A stretch of 64,000 bases of DNA from Castellaniella sp041677825 (GCF_041677825.1 NZ_JBAYPG010000001.1:1-64000); one strand, 5' to 3'; shown: positions 18,374 to 31,336, numbered from the stretch's first letter. Notes: a model not told the origin generated them from the letters alone. Program-made: numbers and translations.

Positions 18374-19867
18374 TCAGTCTGTGCAGGCCTGGCGTATGGC
18401 GTGGTCCCAGGCGGCCAGGCGTTCGGCCGCCTGGTCGCGTGGCATGAGAGGGTCGAACTGGCGTTCGATGCGCCAGAGGGATTCCAGCTCGTCGAGACCG
18501 CCGTAGATGCCCGATTGTAGCCCCGCCAGAAAGGCCGCGCCCAGTGCCGTGGTTTCAATCATGGTGGGCCTGAGCACGGGGATGCCGAGCAGATCGGCCT
18601 GGAACTGCATCAGCAGGTCGTTCACGCTGGCCCCGCCATCGACCCGCAGGGCCTGCATGGGTGCCGCATGGGCCGCCCGGGCATCGCGCTCCATGGCCTG
18701 CAGCAGCGCAGCGCTCTGGTAGGCGATGCTCTCGAGCGCCGCGCGCGCGATATGGGCCATGGTGCTGCCGCGGGTCAGGCCGGTGATGGTGCCCCGGGCG
18801 TCGGGGTTCCACCACGGCGCGCCCAGACCGGTGAAGGCGGGTACGAGCATTACCCCGCCGGCATCGGGGACGCTGCGTGCCAGCGCCTCGATGTCGCTGC
18901 TGTGCACAAAGGCGCGCAGGCCGTCACGCAGCCACTGCACGACCGCGCCGCCAACGAACACGCTGCCTTCGAGCGCAAAGGCCGGCGCGGTGTCGGGCTG
19001 GGCAGCGCGCGTGGTGACCAGGCCGTTGTCCGACAGGCGGAAGTGCTCACCGATGTTCATCAGCATGAAGCAGCCGGTGCCATAGGTGTTCTTGGCCGTG
19101 CCCGCCCGGAAGCAGGCCTGGCCGAAGAGGGCGCTTTGCTGGTCGCCAGCGACCCCGCAGATCGGGACGGCGCGTCCGAGCCACTGTGGATCGGCCTGGC
19201 CGAAATCGGCGGTGGATGGCAGGATCTCGGGCATCATGGCGGCCGGAATGTCGAGACAGGCGAGCAGGTCAGCGTCCCAGTGGCCGGTGTGGACGTTCAT
19301 GAGCAGGGTACGGGCCGCGTTGCTGATGTCGGTCAGGTGGCAGCGGCCGGCCGTCAGTTGCCAGATCAGCCAGCTGTCCACGGTGCCGAACAGCAGTTCA
19401 CCGGCCTGGGCCCGGGCGCGGGCGCCGGGCACATGATCGAGGATCCATTTCAGCTTGGTGGCCGAGAAATAGGCGTCGATGCGCAAGCCCGTCTTGTGCA
19501 GGATGTCGGCCTCCAGGCCCTGGGCCCGCAGCGCTGCGCAGGTGGGTTCGGCACGCCTGTCCTGCCAGACGATGGCGTTGTGGACGGGGGCGCCGGTGTT
19601 CCGGTCCCAGACCAGGGTGGTTTCGCGCTGGTTGGTGATGCCGATACCGGCCAGCTCGCTGGCCTGGATGCCGGCGCGCGCGACCGCTTCGCGCAGAGTT
19701 TCCTGCTGCGTGTGCCAGATGTCCATGGGGTCGTGCTCCACCCAGCCTGGTTGCGGGTAGTGCTGTGCGAACTCGCGCTGCGACAGGCCCACGATGCGCC
19801 CGCGCGTATCGAATACGATGCTGCGGGTGCTGGAGGTGCCCTGGTCCAGGGCCAGAAGATAGCTCAT
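18374..19867 (-). CDS. glpK: Glycerol kinase
   Basis: A 497-residue FGGY-family kinase that phosphorylates glycerol with ATP to glycerol-3-phosphate. The N-terminal ATP-binding loop (LALDQGTSSTRSIVF), the substrate region (TNQRETTLVWD) and FALEGSVFVGGA in the C-terminal domain all match GlpK, and the length equals the family norm. It lies downstream of glpR on the same strand and opposite the importer operon, so imported glycerol can be trapped at once. Confidence 0.97.
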   Translation of the reverse strand: MSYLLALDQGTSSTRSIVFDTRGRIVGLSQREFAQHYPQPGWVEHDPMDIWHTQQETLREAVARAGIQASELAGIGITNQRETTLVWDRNTGAPVHNAIVWQDRRAEPTCAALRAQGLEADILHKTGLRIDAYFSATKLKWILDHVPGARARAQAGELLFGTVDSWLIWQLTAGRCHLTDISNAARTLLMNVHTGHWDADLLACLDIPAAMMPEILPSTADFGQADPQWLGRAVPICGVAGDQQSALFGQACFRAGTAKNTYGTGCFMLMNIGEHFRLSDNGLVTTRAAQPDTAPAFALEGSVFVGGAVVQWLRDGLRAFVHSSDIEALARSVPDAGGVMLVPAFTGLGAPWWNPDARGTITGLTRGSTMAHIARAALESIAYQSAALLQAMERDARAAHAAPMQALRVDGGASVNDLLMQFQADLLGIPVLRPTMIETTALGAAFLAGLQSGIYGGLDELESLWRIERQFDPLMPRDQAAERLAAWDHAIRQACTD

Positions 19868-19915
19868 GTGGTGTACCTCGGGGTTGTTCGCCAGAAGGCT
19901 GGGTGCGTCGTGTGC

Positions 19916-19939
19916 ATCGAACCGTGTATCGAACCGTGT
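19916..19939. repeat. 12-bp tandem duplication in the glpR-glpK gap
   Basis: ATCGAACCGTGT occurs twice in direct tandem between the glpR stop and the glpK start region. It is one of several short tandem repeats at gene junctions in this window. Confidence 0.75.
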
Positions 19940-19949
19940 GCACGCTGCG

Positions 19950-20714
19950 TCAGGCCGTGATCACGCAATCCACCCCGGCCGCCTGGAGCAGTTCGGGGAA
20001 AGGCGCCGGCGGTTCGGCATTGGTGAACAGGCGGTCGATGTCGGCCAGTTCGCCCAGCCGCACCATGGCGGGCCGATGGAACTTGCTGACATCGGCGGCC
20101 AGCCAGACTTCACGTGCCGACTGCATGATGGCCTGGGCCACCTTGATTTCGCGGTAGTCATAATCGCGCAATGTACCATCGCCCTCGATGCCGGAAATGC
20201 CGATCAGCGCGATGTCGACCCGGAACTGGCGGATGAATTCGACCGTGGCCTCGCCGACGATGCCGTAATCGCGCGCGCGCACGCTGCCGCCCGCGAGGAT
20301 GACCTCGCAGCTGGCCTGGGGCGCCAGTGTATAGGCCACGTTCATGTTGTTGGTGACCACGCGCAGGCCCGTGTGGTGGGTGAGCGCCCGGGCAACGGCT
20401 TCGGCCGTGGTGCCGATATTGATGATGAGCGAGCAGTCATTGGGGATTTCGCGCGCGATGGCGCGGGCGATGTCTTCCTTGCTTTCGGCGTTCAACTGAG
20501 CGCGCTGCTGGTAGGCGATGTTCTCGGTGGTCGAGTTGGGCAGGCGCACCCCGCCGTGAAAGCGCACCAGCAAATGCGCCTCGGCCAGTCTTTGAACGTC
20601 GCGGCGTACGGTCTGCACGGTCACGTCCAGCTCGCTGGCCAGGGTTTCGAGGCTGCAGGAACCGGAGCCATGCAGGATTTTCAGCAGCTTCATCTGTCTT
20701 GGGTTGGGACTCAT
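19950..20714 (-). CDS. glpR: DeoR-family glycerol regulon repressor
   Basis: A 254-residue regulator. A DeoR-type helix-turn-helix lies at about residues 7-55 (DVTVQTVRRDVQRL) and the sugar-phosphate-sensing ISOCOT-like domain spans about 75-235. GlpR proteins release DNA on binding glycerol-3-phosphate. The ATG at 20714 has GGAGAGG nearby and replaces a longer start 15 codons upstream. It is divergent from glpS, with an AT-rich region between them that probably contains its operators. Confidence 0.92.
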   Translation of the reverse strand: MSPNPRQMKLLKILHGSGSCSLETLASELDVTVQTVRRDVQRLAEAHLLVRFHGGVRLPNSTTENIAYQQRAQLNAESKEDIARAIAREIPNDCSLIINIGTTAEAVARALTHHTGLRVVTNNMNVAYTLAPQASCEVILAGGSVRARDYGIVGEATVEFIRQFRVDIALIGISGIEGDGTLRDYDYREIKVAQAIMQSAREVWLAADVSKFHRPAMVRLGELADIDRLFTNAEPPAPFPELLQAAGVDCVITA

Positions 20715-20856
20715 CGGGCCTCTCCGTGGACCAGTCGGTATGCTGGAGACATGGTACAACGAAAGAAAAAGAGCAAATGTCGGGGTTTATATCTACTGAA
20801 ATATATGGGTAAACGAACAATAATGAACTAAATGGAAATTAACAGAAGGTTTCTGG
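20715..20856. promoter_or_regulatory. Divergent glpR / glpS control region
   Basis: This 142-bp gap is much more AT-rich than its surroundings. It contains AACGAAAG (20758) and AAACGAAC (20811), spaced about 53 bp and resembling the direct half-sites used by DeoR-family repressors. AGAAGG (20844-20849) is the glpS ribosome-binding site. The assignment to GlpR is inference. Confidence 0.45.
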
Positions 20857-21939
20857 ATGGTTCTCGAACTGGTTGGCATCCGTAAATCCGTGGGGACCGA
20901 GCCTTGGCTCCATCCCATGGACCTGACTTTGCGCGAGTCGGATGTCACCGTATTGCTGGGGGCCACCCGGGCGGGCAAGACCAGTCTGATGCGCATCATG
21001 GCTGGTCTGGATGCGCCCAGCGCGGGCAGGGTGCTGGCAGACGGGAAAGACGTCACGGGCGTGCCGGTGCGCCAGCGCAATATTGCCATGGTGTATCAGC
21101 AGTTCATCAACTACCCTTCCATGACCGTGGCGCAGAACATTGCCTCGCCGCTGCGTCTGCGAGGCGAACGCGATGTGGCCGACAAGGTGGTGGCCATGGC
21201 ACGCGCCTTGCACATCGAAGACTATCTGGATCGCCTGCCTGCCGAACTTTCGGGCGGCCAGCAGCAGCGTGTTGCACTGGCGCGCGCCCTGATCAAGGAT
21301 GCGCCGCTGATGCTTCTGGATGAACCGCTGGTCAACCTCGACTACAAGCTGCGCGAAGAACTGCGTGAAGAATTGGGCACCATGTTCGCGCAGCAGCGCG
21401 CCACGGTGGTCTATGCCACCACCGAACCCGGTGAAGCCCTGATGCTCGGGGGGCATGTTGCGGTCATGGATCGTGGCGAACTGCTGCAATACGGCCCCAC
21501 GCTGGAGGTCTTCGAACGTCCCGCATCCCTGCGGGTGGCGCGCGCATTCAGCGATCCGCCCATGAATCTCCTGAGCGCGCAGGTGCATGCAGGTTGCATC
21601 CAGGTCGGCGGTGTGGGTGAGCTGGCATTGCCGCTCGAAACAGTGCCGGCCGCAGCCATGCACGGCCCGGTCAGCCTGGGTCTGCGGGCCACCGATCTGG
21701 CGCTCGAACCCCAGGCACACGATTGTCACGTGGCGGGGGTGGTGCAGCTGGCCGAGATCTCGGGCTCGTTCACTTACGTGCACGTACAGACTGCGGCAGG
21801 GGATCTGATCGCGCAGGTCCCCGGCGTGCGCCATCATGCGCTTGGCCAGGCGATCACGGTGCATTTTTCCAGCCGGCGCGCGTTTGTGTTCGGCGCGGAC
21901 GACGCCTTGCTGTGGGCGCCGCCGCGCCTGGGGGGCTGA
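20857..21939 (+). CDS. glpS: Glycerol ABC importer ATPase GlpS
   Basis: A 360-residue ATPase of the carbohydrate-uptake-1 type. Walker A is GATRAGKT (35-42), the signature LSGGQQQR (131-138) is canonical and Walker B is LMLLDE (151-156). The H-loop histidine is replaced: the stretch reads VVYATTEPGE where relatives have a histidine. A C-terminal TOBE-like domain follows. Together with GlpT it should power glycerol import, as described for Rhizobium glpSTPQUV. It starts the operon and ends one base before glpT. The lost H-loop and the degenerate GlpT signature would meet in the same ATP site. Confidence 0.93.
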   Translation: MVLELVGIRKSVGTEPWLHPMDLTLRESDVTVLLGATRAGKTSLMRIMAGLDAPSAGRVLADGKDVTGVPVRQRNIAMVYQQFINYPSMTVAQNIASPLRLRGERDVADKVVAMARALHIEDYLDRLPAELSGGQQQRVALARALIKDAPLMLLDEPLVNLDYKLREELREELGTMFAQQRATVVYATTEPGEALMLGGHVAVMDRGELLQYGPTLEVFERPASLRVARAFSDPPMNLLSAQVHAGCIQVGGVGELALPLETVPAAAMHGPVSLGLRATDLALEPQAHDCHVAGVVQLAEISGSFTYVHVQTAAGDLIAQVPGVRHHALGQAITVHFSSRRAFVFGADDALLWAPPRLGG

Positions 21940-21940
21940 C

Positions 21941-23052
21941 ATGGCACGGATCGAGCTGGACCTGGCCCACAGCTATCAGCGCCACCCGCACTCCGAGGCG
22001 GATTACGCGCTGCTGCCTTTGCAGATCACATTCGAAGATGGCGGTGCCTATGCTTTGCTCGGGCCATCGGGCTGCGGCAAGACCACCATGCTGAACATCA
22101 TTTCCGGGCTGGTCACGCCGTCCCGGGGCCATGTGCGCTTCGATGGCCGGGATCGCACGCACGACTCGCCGCAGGCGCGCAATATCGCGCAAGTATTCCA
22201 GTTTCCTGTGATTTACGACACCATGACCGTGGGCGAGAATCTGGCCTTCCCGCTGCGCAACCGGCGCATGCCCAGCGACCAGATCCGGCAGCGTGTCCAT
22301 CACATTGCCGGCTTGCTCGAACTGACAGGCCAGCTCAATCAGCGGGCGGCCAATCTGCCTGCGGATGCCAAACAGAAGATCTCGCTGGGTCGCGGCCTGG
22401 TGCGCCCGGATGTCTCGGCGGTGCTGTTCGATGAACCCCTCACCGTGATCGATCCACAGCTCAAATGGGAGTTGCGCCGCAAGCTCAAGCAGATTCACCA
22501 GGAATTGGGCCTGACCCTGATCTACGTCACCCATGATCAAATCGAGGCCATGACGTTCGCCGACAGCGTGCTGGTCATGGCCAGGGGCAGGGTGGTGCAG
22601 CAGGGCAGCCCTGCAGAACTGTTCGAACGCCCCCGGCACACTTTTGTGGGCCATTTCATCGGCTCGCCCGGTATGAACCTCGTGCCAGTGCACGTACACC
22701 CCGACGGGACGCTGCAGTTGCAGGGACAGGGCCACGGACAGGGCCACGGACAGGTGCAGGGCCCATCGTTGGCGCACACGGATGGCCGGCGCCTGCCCGA
22801 GGGGCCACTGACCCTGGGGCTGCGGCCCGAATACCTGCGGTTTGCGGCCGAACCCCAGCCCGGCAGCGTCGCGGCTGAAGTCACGCGTGTGCGCCATATG
22901 GGCATCAGCCAGTTGCTCAGCGCAGTGGCTGGCGGGCACGAATTCAAGGCCTACCTGCCTGCCGATGCCGCGGCGCCGGCCCCGGGTGCCCGTGTGCATC
23001 TGGTGCTGCTCGATGCGCACACCTGTTTTTACCAGAACGAGGAACTGATCTC

Positions 23053-23056
<4 letters not shown>
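21941..23056 (+). CDS. glpT: Glycerol ABC importer ATPase GlpT
   Basis: A 371-residue ATPase, partner of GlpS. Walker A GPSGCGKTT (41-49), Walker B VLFDE (161-165) and the H-loop histidine (VTHDQ, H198) are intact, but the signature is degenerate: LPADAKQKISLGRG stands where LSGGQQQR is expected. A C-terminal regulatory domain contains a repeated GQGH unit. The ATG at 21941 directly follows the glpS stop. The stop overlaps the glpP start (ATGA). This is not the MFS glycerol-3-phosphate transporter that shares the name GlpT in E. coli. Confidence 0.92.
22724..22759. repeat. 12-bp in-frame tandem repeat inside glpT
   Basis: GGACAGGGCCAC occurs twice exactly and a third time diverged, adding GQGH units in the C-terminal domain of GlpT. 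The repeat keeps the frame. Confidence 0.8.
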
Positions 23057-23939
<883 letters not shown>

Positions 23940-23943
<4 letters not shown>

Positions 23944-24758
23944 GCGCGACACGCCGCTGGCCGCGCAAGCGTACGCTGTTTCTGGTGTGCTACCTGGTTT
24001 TTGCGCTCTTGCCCATCTACTGGATGGTCGGGATGAGCTTTCGGACCAACCAGGAAATCCTGTCGAACTTCACCCTGTTTCCGCATCATTTCACGCTGGA
24101 CAGCTATCGCCTGATCCTGACGGATCCATCCTGGTACATGGGTTACGTGAACAGCCTGATCTATGTCTGCATCAACATGGTGATTTCCATCGCGGTCGCG
24201 CTGCCGGCCGCGTATGCGTTTTCGCGCTACTCATTTCTGGGCGACCGCCAGGTGTTCTTCTGGCTGCTCACCAACCGCATGACACCACCGGCGGTGTTTC
24301 TGCTGCCTTTCTTCCAGTTCTATACCACGCTGGGGCTCATGGACACCCATCTGGCCGTGGCACTGGCCCATCTGCTCTTCAACGTGCCGCTGGCAGTCTG
24401 GATACTCGAGGGCTTCATGAGCGGCATTCCCAGGGAAATCGATGAAACGGCCTATATCGATGGCTACAGTTTCCCGCGTTTTTTCCTGACGATCTTCCTG
24501 CCCCTGATCAAATCGGGCGTAGGTGTCGCGGCCTTTTTCTGCTTCATGTTCAGCTGGGTCGAGCTCCTGCTGGCGCGCACGCTCACCAGCGTGAATGCCA
24601 AGCCGATCGTGGCCGTCATGACGCGCACGGTGTCGGCGTCGGGCATGGACTGGGCCACGCTGGCTGCCGCGGGCACCCTCACCATCGTGCCGGGCGCAAT
24701 CGTCATCTGGTTCGTGCGCCATTACATCGCCAAGGGCTTTGCGATGGGGCGGGTCTAG
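23940..24758 (+). CDS. glpQ: Glycerol ABC importer permease GlpQ
   Basis: A 272-residue permease of the MalG/UgpE type, the second channel half. The EAA loop reads EIDETAYIDGYSFPRFF. It overlaps glpP by four bases. It should not be confused with the E. coli glycerophosphodiesterase also named GlpQ. Confidence 0.93.
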
Positions 24759-24773
24759 CCACAGGAGAACACA

Positions 24774-25082
24774 ATGCTTGACTGGATGGTCTGGACGCTT
24801 CCCACCGCGGTGTTTTTCATCTGTATCGCCCTCATGCTGGCCGTGATGACGATCTGGGAAATCAGATCGCCCTGCGTCATGCGCAAGGGCTTCCTGCCCA
24901 TCCCCACGACACGGGGTGATCGCCTGTTCATCGGCTTGCTGGTGGCGGCCTACATCAACCTGGCATTTCTGGGCCTGGGCGAGGTGATCATGGAATGGCT
25001 TGAACTGTCCGATGAGCCATCCCTGTGGATCAGCGTGGTGGTTTCGGCTGCGGTGCTGGTGCTCATCATGCGCAGGGGCTGA
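24774..25082 (+). CDS. glpU: Small membrane subunit of the glycerol importer (DUF2160)
   Basis: A 102-residue protein with three hydrophobic segments, of the DUF2160 type always found between glpQ and glpV in this operon family. Its role is not established; it may stabilise or regulate the importer. CAGGAGAA precedes the ATG. Confidence 0.87.
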   Translation: MLDWMVWTLPTAVFFICIALMLAVMTIWEIRSPCVMRKGFLPIPTTRGDRLFIGLLVAAYINLAFLGLGEVIMEWLELSDEPSLWISVVVSAAVLVLIMRRG

Positions 25083-25199
25083 TGTTCTTGCACAGGCGTG
25101 CGTCCGGCCAGGCAGGCAGAGATTCGGCATGGGCCCCCATTCCCGGGCGTGCCGAAGCGTAGGGCATGGGAATGATCATCAATCACGAGGAGATTCGAC

Positions 25200-26933
<1,734 letters not shown>

Positions 26934-26944
26934 GCCGACGGACC

Positions 26945-28558
26945 ATGATCGAGCCAAGTGATTCGTGCGGCCGCCTGCCGACCGGCAGGCCGGCGCTGCT
27001 GGCCCGCCTCGAGGCGCTCGCTGAGGTTGACCTGGTCGTCATCGGAGGCGGGGCCAGTGGTCTTGGGCTGGCGCTGGATGCCCGCCTGCGGGGCCTGTCG
27101 GTGTTGCTGCTCGAATCGCATGACTTCGCCGGCGGGACGTCGTCGCGCGCCACCAAGCTCGTACACGGTGGCGTGCGCTACCTGGCTCAGGGCAACATCG
27201 CCCTGGTCCGCGAGGCCCTGCATGAGCGTCGGGCCTTGCTGGCCAACGCGCCACACCTGGCCCAGCCCCTGGGTTTCGTCATGCCGGCCTATCACAAATG
27301 GCAGCTGCCCTTCTATGGGCTGGGGCTGAAGGTCTACGACGCGCTCGCGGGGGCTGCGAGCCTGGGTGGTACCCGGCGCCTGAGTCGGGAAGACACCTTG
27401 CGTGAGTTGCCCGGTGTGAACCCCGAGCACCTGGCCGGGGGGGTCAAGTACTGGGATGGGCAGTTCGACGATGCCCGCCTGGCGCTGGCGCTGGCCCGCA
27501 CGGCTGCGGCGCAGGGCGCCTTGCTGCTCAATTACTGTCCGGTGGTCGCGATCCTGCACGAGCGGGATCAGGTGTGCGGGGTGCGTTGGCAGGATGCGCT
27601 CGACGCGGCCTCTTCGCGCTCGGGCGAGATCCGTGCGCGCTGTGTGGTCAATGCAACCGGCGTGTGGGCCGATGACGTACGGGCGCTGGATGACGCTGCT
27701 CGCGGCCGGGCGGCAGCCCCCATGGTAGCCCCCAGCCAGGGGGTCCATCTGGTGGTCGAACGCGGCTTCATGCCAGGCCACGAGGCCCTGCTGGTACCAC
27801 GCACCCGCGATGGCCGGGTGCTCTTTGCCGTGCCCTGGCAGGGACACCTGATTCTGGGTACGACCGATACACCACGCGCGCAGGTGGTGCGCGAGCCGCA
27901 GGCACTGCCCGAAGAGGTGGCCTTCATTCTGTCCGAAGCGGCCAAGGTGCTGGTGCGGGCGCCTCAGGTGGCGGATGTGCTCAGCATCTGGGCGGGGCTG
28001 CGGCCTCTGGTGAGACCCGCCACGGGCCATCGTGATGAAACCCGGCGCCTGAGCCGTGAACATGATGTGCGCCTGAGTCCGAGCCGTCTGGTGACGGTGA
28101 CGGGCGGCAAATGGACGACTTACCGGGCGATGGCCGAAGACGTGCTGCAATTCTGTGTGCAACATGGCCTGCTGGCCCACTTGCCGGCCTGCCGCACTGC
28201 CCATTTTCCCCTCGTCGGTGCGCCGGCACCCGGTGCGCCGGCCACACCCATGAGCGCCATGCCCGGCCTGCACATGTATGGCAGTGAAGCGCCGGTCGTA
28301 GGCGGCCTGCCGGGGCACGACGTGGATCTGGGCCTGGGCCTGACCGCGGCCATGGTGCGTTTTGCAGCGCGCTGCGAATATGCCTGCAAGGTGGAGGACG
28401 TGCTGGCACGGCGCCACCGGATGCTGTTCCTGGATGCCGCGCGTGCCCGGCAGGCCGCGCCCTGCGTGGCTGAAATTCTGCAAGAGGAAACCGGTCATCA
28501 CGGCGCGCTGGATGCATTTCTGGCTCTGGCGACACGCTATGCAACCGTGCCGCAGTGA
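26945..28558 (+). CDS. glpD: Aerobic glycerol-3-phosphate dehydrogenase
   Basis: A 537-residue FAD enzyme that oxidises glycerol-3-phosphate to dihydroxyacetone phosphate and passes electrons to quinone at the inner membrane. The FAD loop VIGGGASGLGLALDA lies near residue 33, followed by TSSRATKLVHGGVRYL, the family signature. The second signature GGKWTTYRAMAED appears near residue 390. I chose the ATG at 26945; a TTG at 26930, overlapping the glpV stop, is also in frame. Its place at the end of the importer operon completes uptake, phosphorylation and oxidation of glycerol. Confidence 0.95.
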   Translation: MIEPSDSCGRLPTGRPALLARLEALAEVDLVVIGGGASGLGLALDARLRGLSVLLLESHDFAGGTSSRATKLVHGGVRYLAQGNIALVREALHERRALLANAPHLAQPLGFVMPAYHKWQLPFYGLGLKVYDALAGAASLGGTRRLSREDTLRELPGVNPEHLAGGVKYWDGQFDDARLALALARTAAAQGALLLNYCPVVAILHERDQVCGVRWQDALDAASSRSGEIRARCVVNATGVWADDVRALDDAARGRAAAPMVAPSQGVHLVVERGFMPGHEALLVPRTRDGRVLFAVPWQGHLILGTTDTPRAQVVREPQALPEEVAFILSEAAKVLVRAPQVADVLSIWAGLRPLVRPATGHRDETRRLSREHDVRLSPSRLVTVTGGKWTTYRAMAEDVLQFCVQHGLLAHLPACRTAHFPLVGAPAPGAPATPMSAMPGLHMYGSEAPVVGGLPGHDVDLGLGLTAAMVRFAARCEYACKVEDVLARRHRMLFLDAARARQAAPCVAEILQEETGHHGALDAFLALATRYATVPQ

Positions 28559-28671
28559 GCGCGCATGTGCTGCAGGAGGGCGAGGCAGCGTGATGTGGCG
28601 TGATGCTGCAAGGTACACGGCGACGCAGCGGGACGTAATGCGGCAGGGCGCCAATTTTTACGTCCTGCATT

Positions 28672-28677
28672 TATAAT
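28672..28677 (+). promoter_or_regulatory. -10 element of alaS
   Basis: A perfect TATAAT lies 31 bases before the proposed alaS start. An in-frame ATG at 28676 falls inside it, which argues against that codon as the start. No strong -35 is visible. Confidence 0.6.
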
Positions 28678-28708
28678 GTCAGGTTGGATTCACTTTCCGG
28701 CCCCCCGA

Positions 28709-31336
28709 ATGAAAACGTCCGAGATCCGTCAGAAGTTCCTGTCTTTTTTTGAATCGAAAGGGCACCAGGTCGTTGCGTCGTCCCCATTGGTACCGGGCAA
28801 CGACCCCACCCTGCTGTTCACCAACGCGGGCATGGTGCAGTTCAAGGATGTATTCACAGGCAAGGAAACCCGGCCCTATCAGCGCGCGACCACGGCGCAG
28901 CGCTGCGTGCGTGCCGGCGGCAAGCACAATGATCTCGAGAATGTGGGTTACACGGCGCGCCACCACACCTTCTTCGAGATGCTGGGCAATTTCAGCTTTG
29001 GTGACTACTTCAAGCACGATGCCATCGCCTACGCCTGGGAACTGCTCACCGGGGTCTACGGCCTGCCTGCCGAGCGCCTCTGGGTCACCGTCTACCACGA
29101 AGATGACGAGGCCTATCGCATCTGGGCCGAACAGATCGGGGTGCCACAGGAACGCATCATCCGCATTGGCGACAACAAGGGCGCACCCCATGCGTCCGAC
29201 AATTTCTGGCAGATGGCCGATACCGGGCCATGCGGGCCGTGCTCCGAAATTTTCTACGATCATGGGCCCGAGGTCTGGGGCGGCCCGCCGGGCTCTGCCG
29301 AAGAAGATGGCGATCGCTATATCGAAATCTGGAATCTGGTGTTCATGCAGTTCGAGCGCGATGCGCAAGGCATCATGCACCCCTTGCCCAAGCCGTGCGT
29401 CGATACTGGCATGGGGCTCGAGCGCATAGCCGCCGTGCTGCAGCACGTGCACTCGAATTACGAGATCGACCTGTTCCAGGCCCTGATCCGGGCCGCCGCG
29501 CGCGAAACCGGCTGCACCCGGCTGGATGACAACTCGCTGAAGGTCATCGCCGATCACATCCGCGCCTGCAGCTTCCTGGTGGTCGATGGCGTGATCCCCG
29601 GCAATGAGGGGCGTGGCTACGTGCTGCGGCGCATCATCCGCAGGGCTTTGCGCCATGGGCACAAACTGGGCCAGAAAGGCCTGTTCTTCCATCGGCTGGT
29701 GGGCGACCTGGTCGGGCAGATGGGCGCGGCCTATCCAGAACTCGCAGCCCAGCAGCAGCGTGTCGAACAGGTGTTGCGCCAGGAAGAGGCGCGCTTTGGC
29801 GAAACCCTCGAAAATGGCATGCGCATTCTCGAGGCGGCGCTGGCCGACCTGCCGGCCGGCCAGGCCCTCGATGGCGACACCCTGTTCCTGCTCTACGATA
29901 CCTTTGGCTTTCCGGTCGATCTGACGGCCGACATATGCCGCGAGCGCTCGATTCCGGTGGATCTCGAGGGCTTCGAGGCCGCCATGGCCCGGCAGCGCGA
30001 GCAGGCCCGGGCGGCGGGCCGCTTCAAGGCCGCCGTGGATCTGGCCTACGAAGGCGCCGATACCCGTTTCGATGGCTACGAGCGGCTCGAGGGCGAGGCC
30101 CGGGTTCTGGCGCTGTACGTGCAAGGCACCGCCGTGCAGGGCATTGCCCAGGGGCAGGATGCGGTGGTGGTGCTCGATGCCACACCTTTTTACGCCGAAT
30201 CGGGGGGCCAGGTGGGCGATGCCGGCGTGCTGTGCAATCCGGCCGCCCGCTTTCAGGTTGACGATACGCAGAAGATTCATAGCCAGGTGTTTGGCCACCA
30301 CGGCTGCCTGCTCGAAGGCACGCTGTCGGTGGGCGATGCCGTGCAGGCCCAGGTCGATGTTCGTCGCCGTCAGGACACGATGCGCAACCATTCGGCCACG
30401 CACCTGATGCACAAGGCCTTGCGCCAGGTGCTGGGCGAGCACGTGCAGCAGCGGGGTTCTCTGGTCGATGCCGACAAGACGCGCTTTGACTTCGCCCATG
30501 ACGCGCCCCTGACGGCCGAGCAGATCGCTCGTACCGAAGCCATCGTCAATGAAGAAATCCTGGCCAATCAGGCGGTTCAGGCACGCCTGTTGCCCTACGA
30601 TGAAGCGGTGGCCGGCGGCGCGATGGCGCTGTTTGGCGAAAAATACGGTGATGTCGTGCGGGTGCTCGATATCGGGTTTTCGCGCGAACTCTGCGGCGGC
30701 ACGCACGTTGCGCGTACGGGTGATATCGGCTTGTTCAAGCTGGTGTCCGAGGGCGGGGTCGCGGCCGGCACCCGGCGCGTGGAAGCCATCACCGGGCATC
30801 GCGCGCTGGCCTGGGTGCAGGCCCTGCAAGACACCCTGCAGCAGGCCGCCGATCAGCTCAAGTCACGCCCCGAGGGGGTGCCCGAGCGCATCGGGCACCT
30901 GCAGCAACAGCTGCGCCACGATGAGCGCGAACTCGCACGCCTGCAAGACAGGCTGGCCTCGGCAATGGGGGCTGAACTCGCGGACCAGGCCGTGGATGTG
31001 GCGGGCGTGAAGCTGCTGGCCGTGCGGGTGGCCGGGGTCGAACCGAAGGCCTTGCGCGGCATGGTCGACCAGCTCAAGTCGCGCTTGCCCGCTGCGGTGA
31101 TCCTGCTGGCTGCCGTGGCCGATGACAGGATCAGCCTGGTGGCTGGCGTGGGGCCAGATATCGTGGCCCGCGTCAAGGCTGGGGATCTGGTGGCCGCCGT
31201 CGCCTCTCAGGTGGGCGGCAAGGGCGGCGGGCGGCCCGATATGGCCATGGGCGGGGGCACGGATGTCGCGGCGCTCGACGGTGCACTGGCCCGGATCCCC
31301 AACTGGCTCGCCAGCCGTCTCGAGGCCGTCGCATGA
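28709..31336 (+). CDS. alaS: Alanyl-tRNA synthetase
   Basis: An 875-residue class II synthetase. The catalytic domain (about 1-240) holds motif 1 and the GDNFWQMAD-like region; the editing domain has NHSATHLMH near residue 560 and CGGTHV near 661, the four zinc ligands used for clearing Ser-tRNA(Ala). The C-terminal DHHA1 domain ends in GKGGGRPDMAMGGG. The start MKTSEIRQKF is the family standard. An upstream in-frame ATG lies within the promoter. The stop overlaps the next gene by ATGA. Confidence 0.97.
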   Translation: MKTSEIRQKFLSFFESKGHQVVASSPLVPGNDPTLLFTNAGMVQFKDVFTGKETRPYQRATTAQRCVRAGGKHNDLENVGYTARHHTFFEMLGNFSFGDYFKHDAIAYAWELLTGVYGLPAERLWVTVYHEDDEAYRIWAEQIGVPQERIIRIGDNKGAPHASDNFWQMADTGPCGPCSEIFYDHGPEVWGGPPGSAEEDGDRYIEIWNLVFMQFERDAQGIMHPLPKPCVDTGMGLERIAAVLQHVHSNYEIDLFQALIRAAARETGCTRLDDNSLKVIADHIRACSFLVVDGVIPGNEGRGYVLRRIIRRALRHGHKLGQKGLFFHRLVGDLVGQMGAAYPELAAQQQRVEQVLRQEEARFGETLENGMRILEAALADLPAGQALDGDTLFLLYDTFGFPVDLTADICRERSIPVDLEGFEAAMARQREQARAAGRFKAAVDLAYEGADTRFDGYERLEGEARVLALYVQGTAVQGIAQGQDAVVVLDATPFYAESGGQVGDAGVLCNPAARFQVDDTQKIHSQVFGHHGCLLEGTLSVGDAVQAQVDVRRRQDTMRNHSATHLMHKALRQVLGEHVQQRGSLVDADKTRFDFAHDAPLTAEQIARTEAIVNEEILANQAVQARLLPYDEAVAGGAMALFGEKYGDVVRVLDIGFSRELCGGTHVARTGDIGLFKLVSEGGVAAGTRRVEAITGHRALAWVQALQDTLQQAADQLKSRPEGVPERIGHLQQQLRHDERELARLQDRLASAMGAELADQAVDVAGVKLLAVRVAGVEPKALRGMVDQLKSRLPAAVILLAAVADDRISLVAGVGPDIVARVKAGDLVAAVASQVGGKGGGRPDMAMGGGTDVAALDGALARIPNWLASRLEAVA

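Noticed and set aside
28676..28708. ATG at 28676 as the alaS start
   Set aside because: It lies within a perfect TATAAT, and the added residues are not part of the AlaS family start.
28679..30829. 716-codon open frame on the minus strand
   Set aside because: Antisense to alaS, a complete and unmistakable gene.
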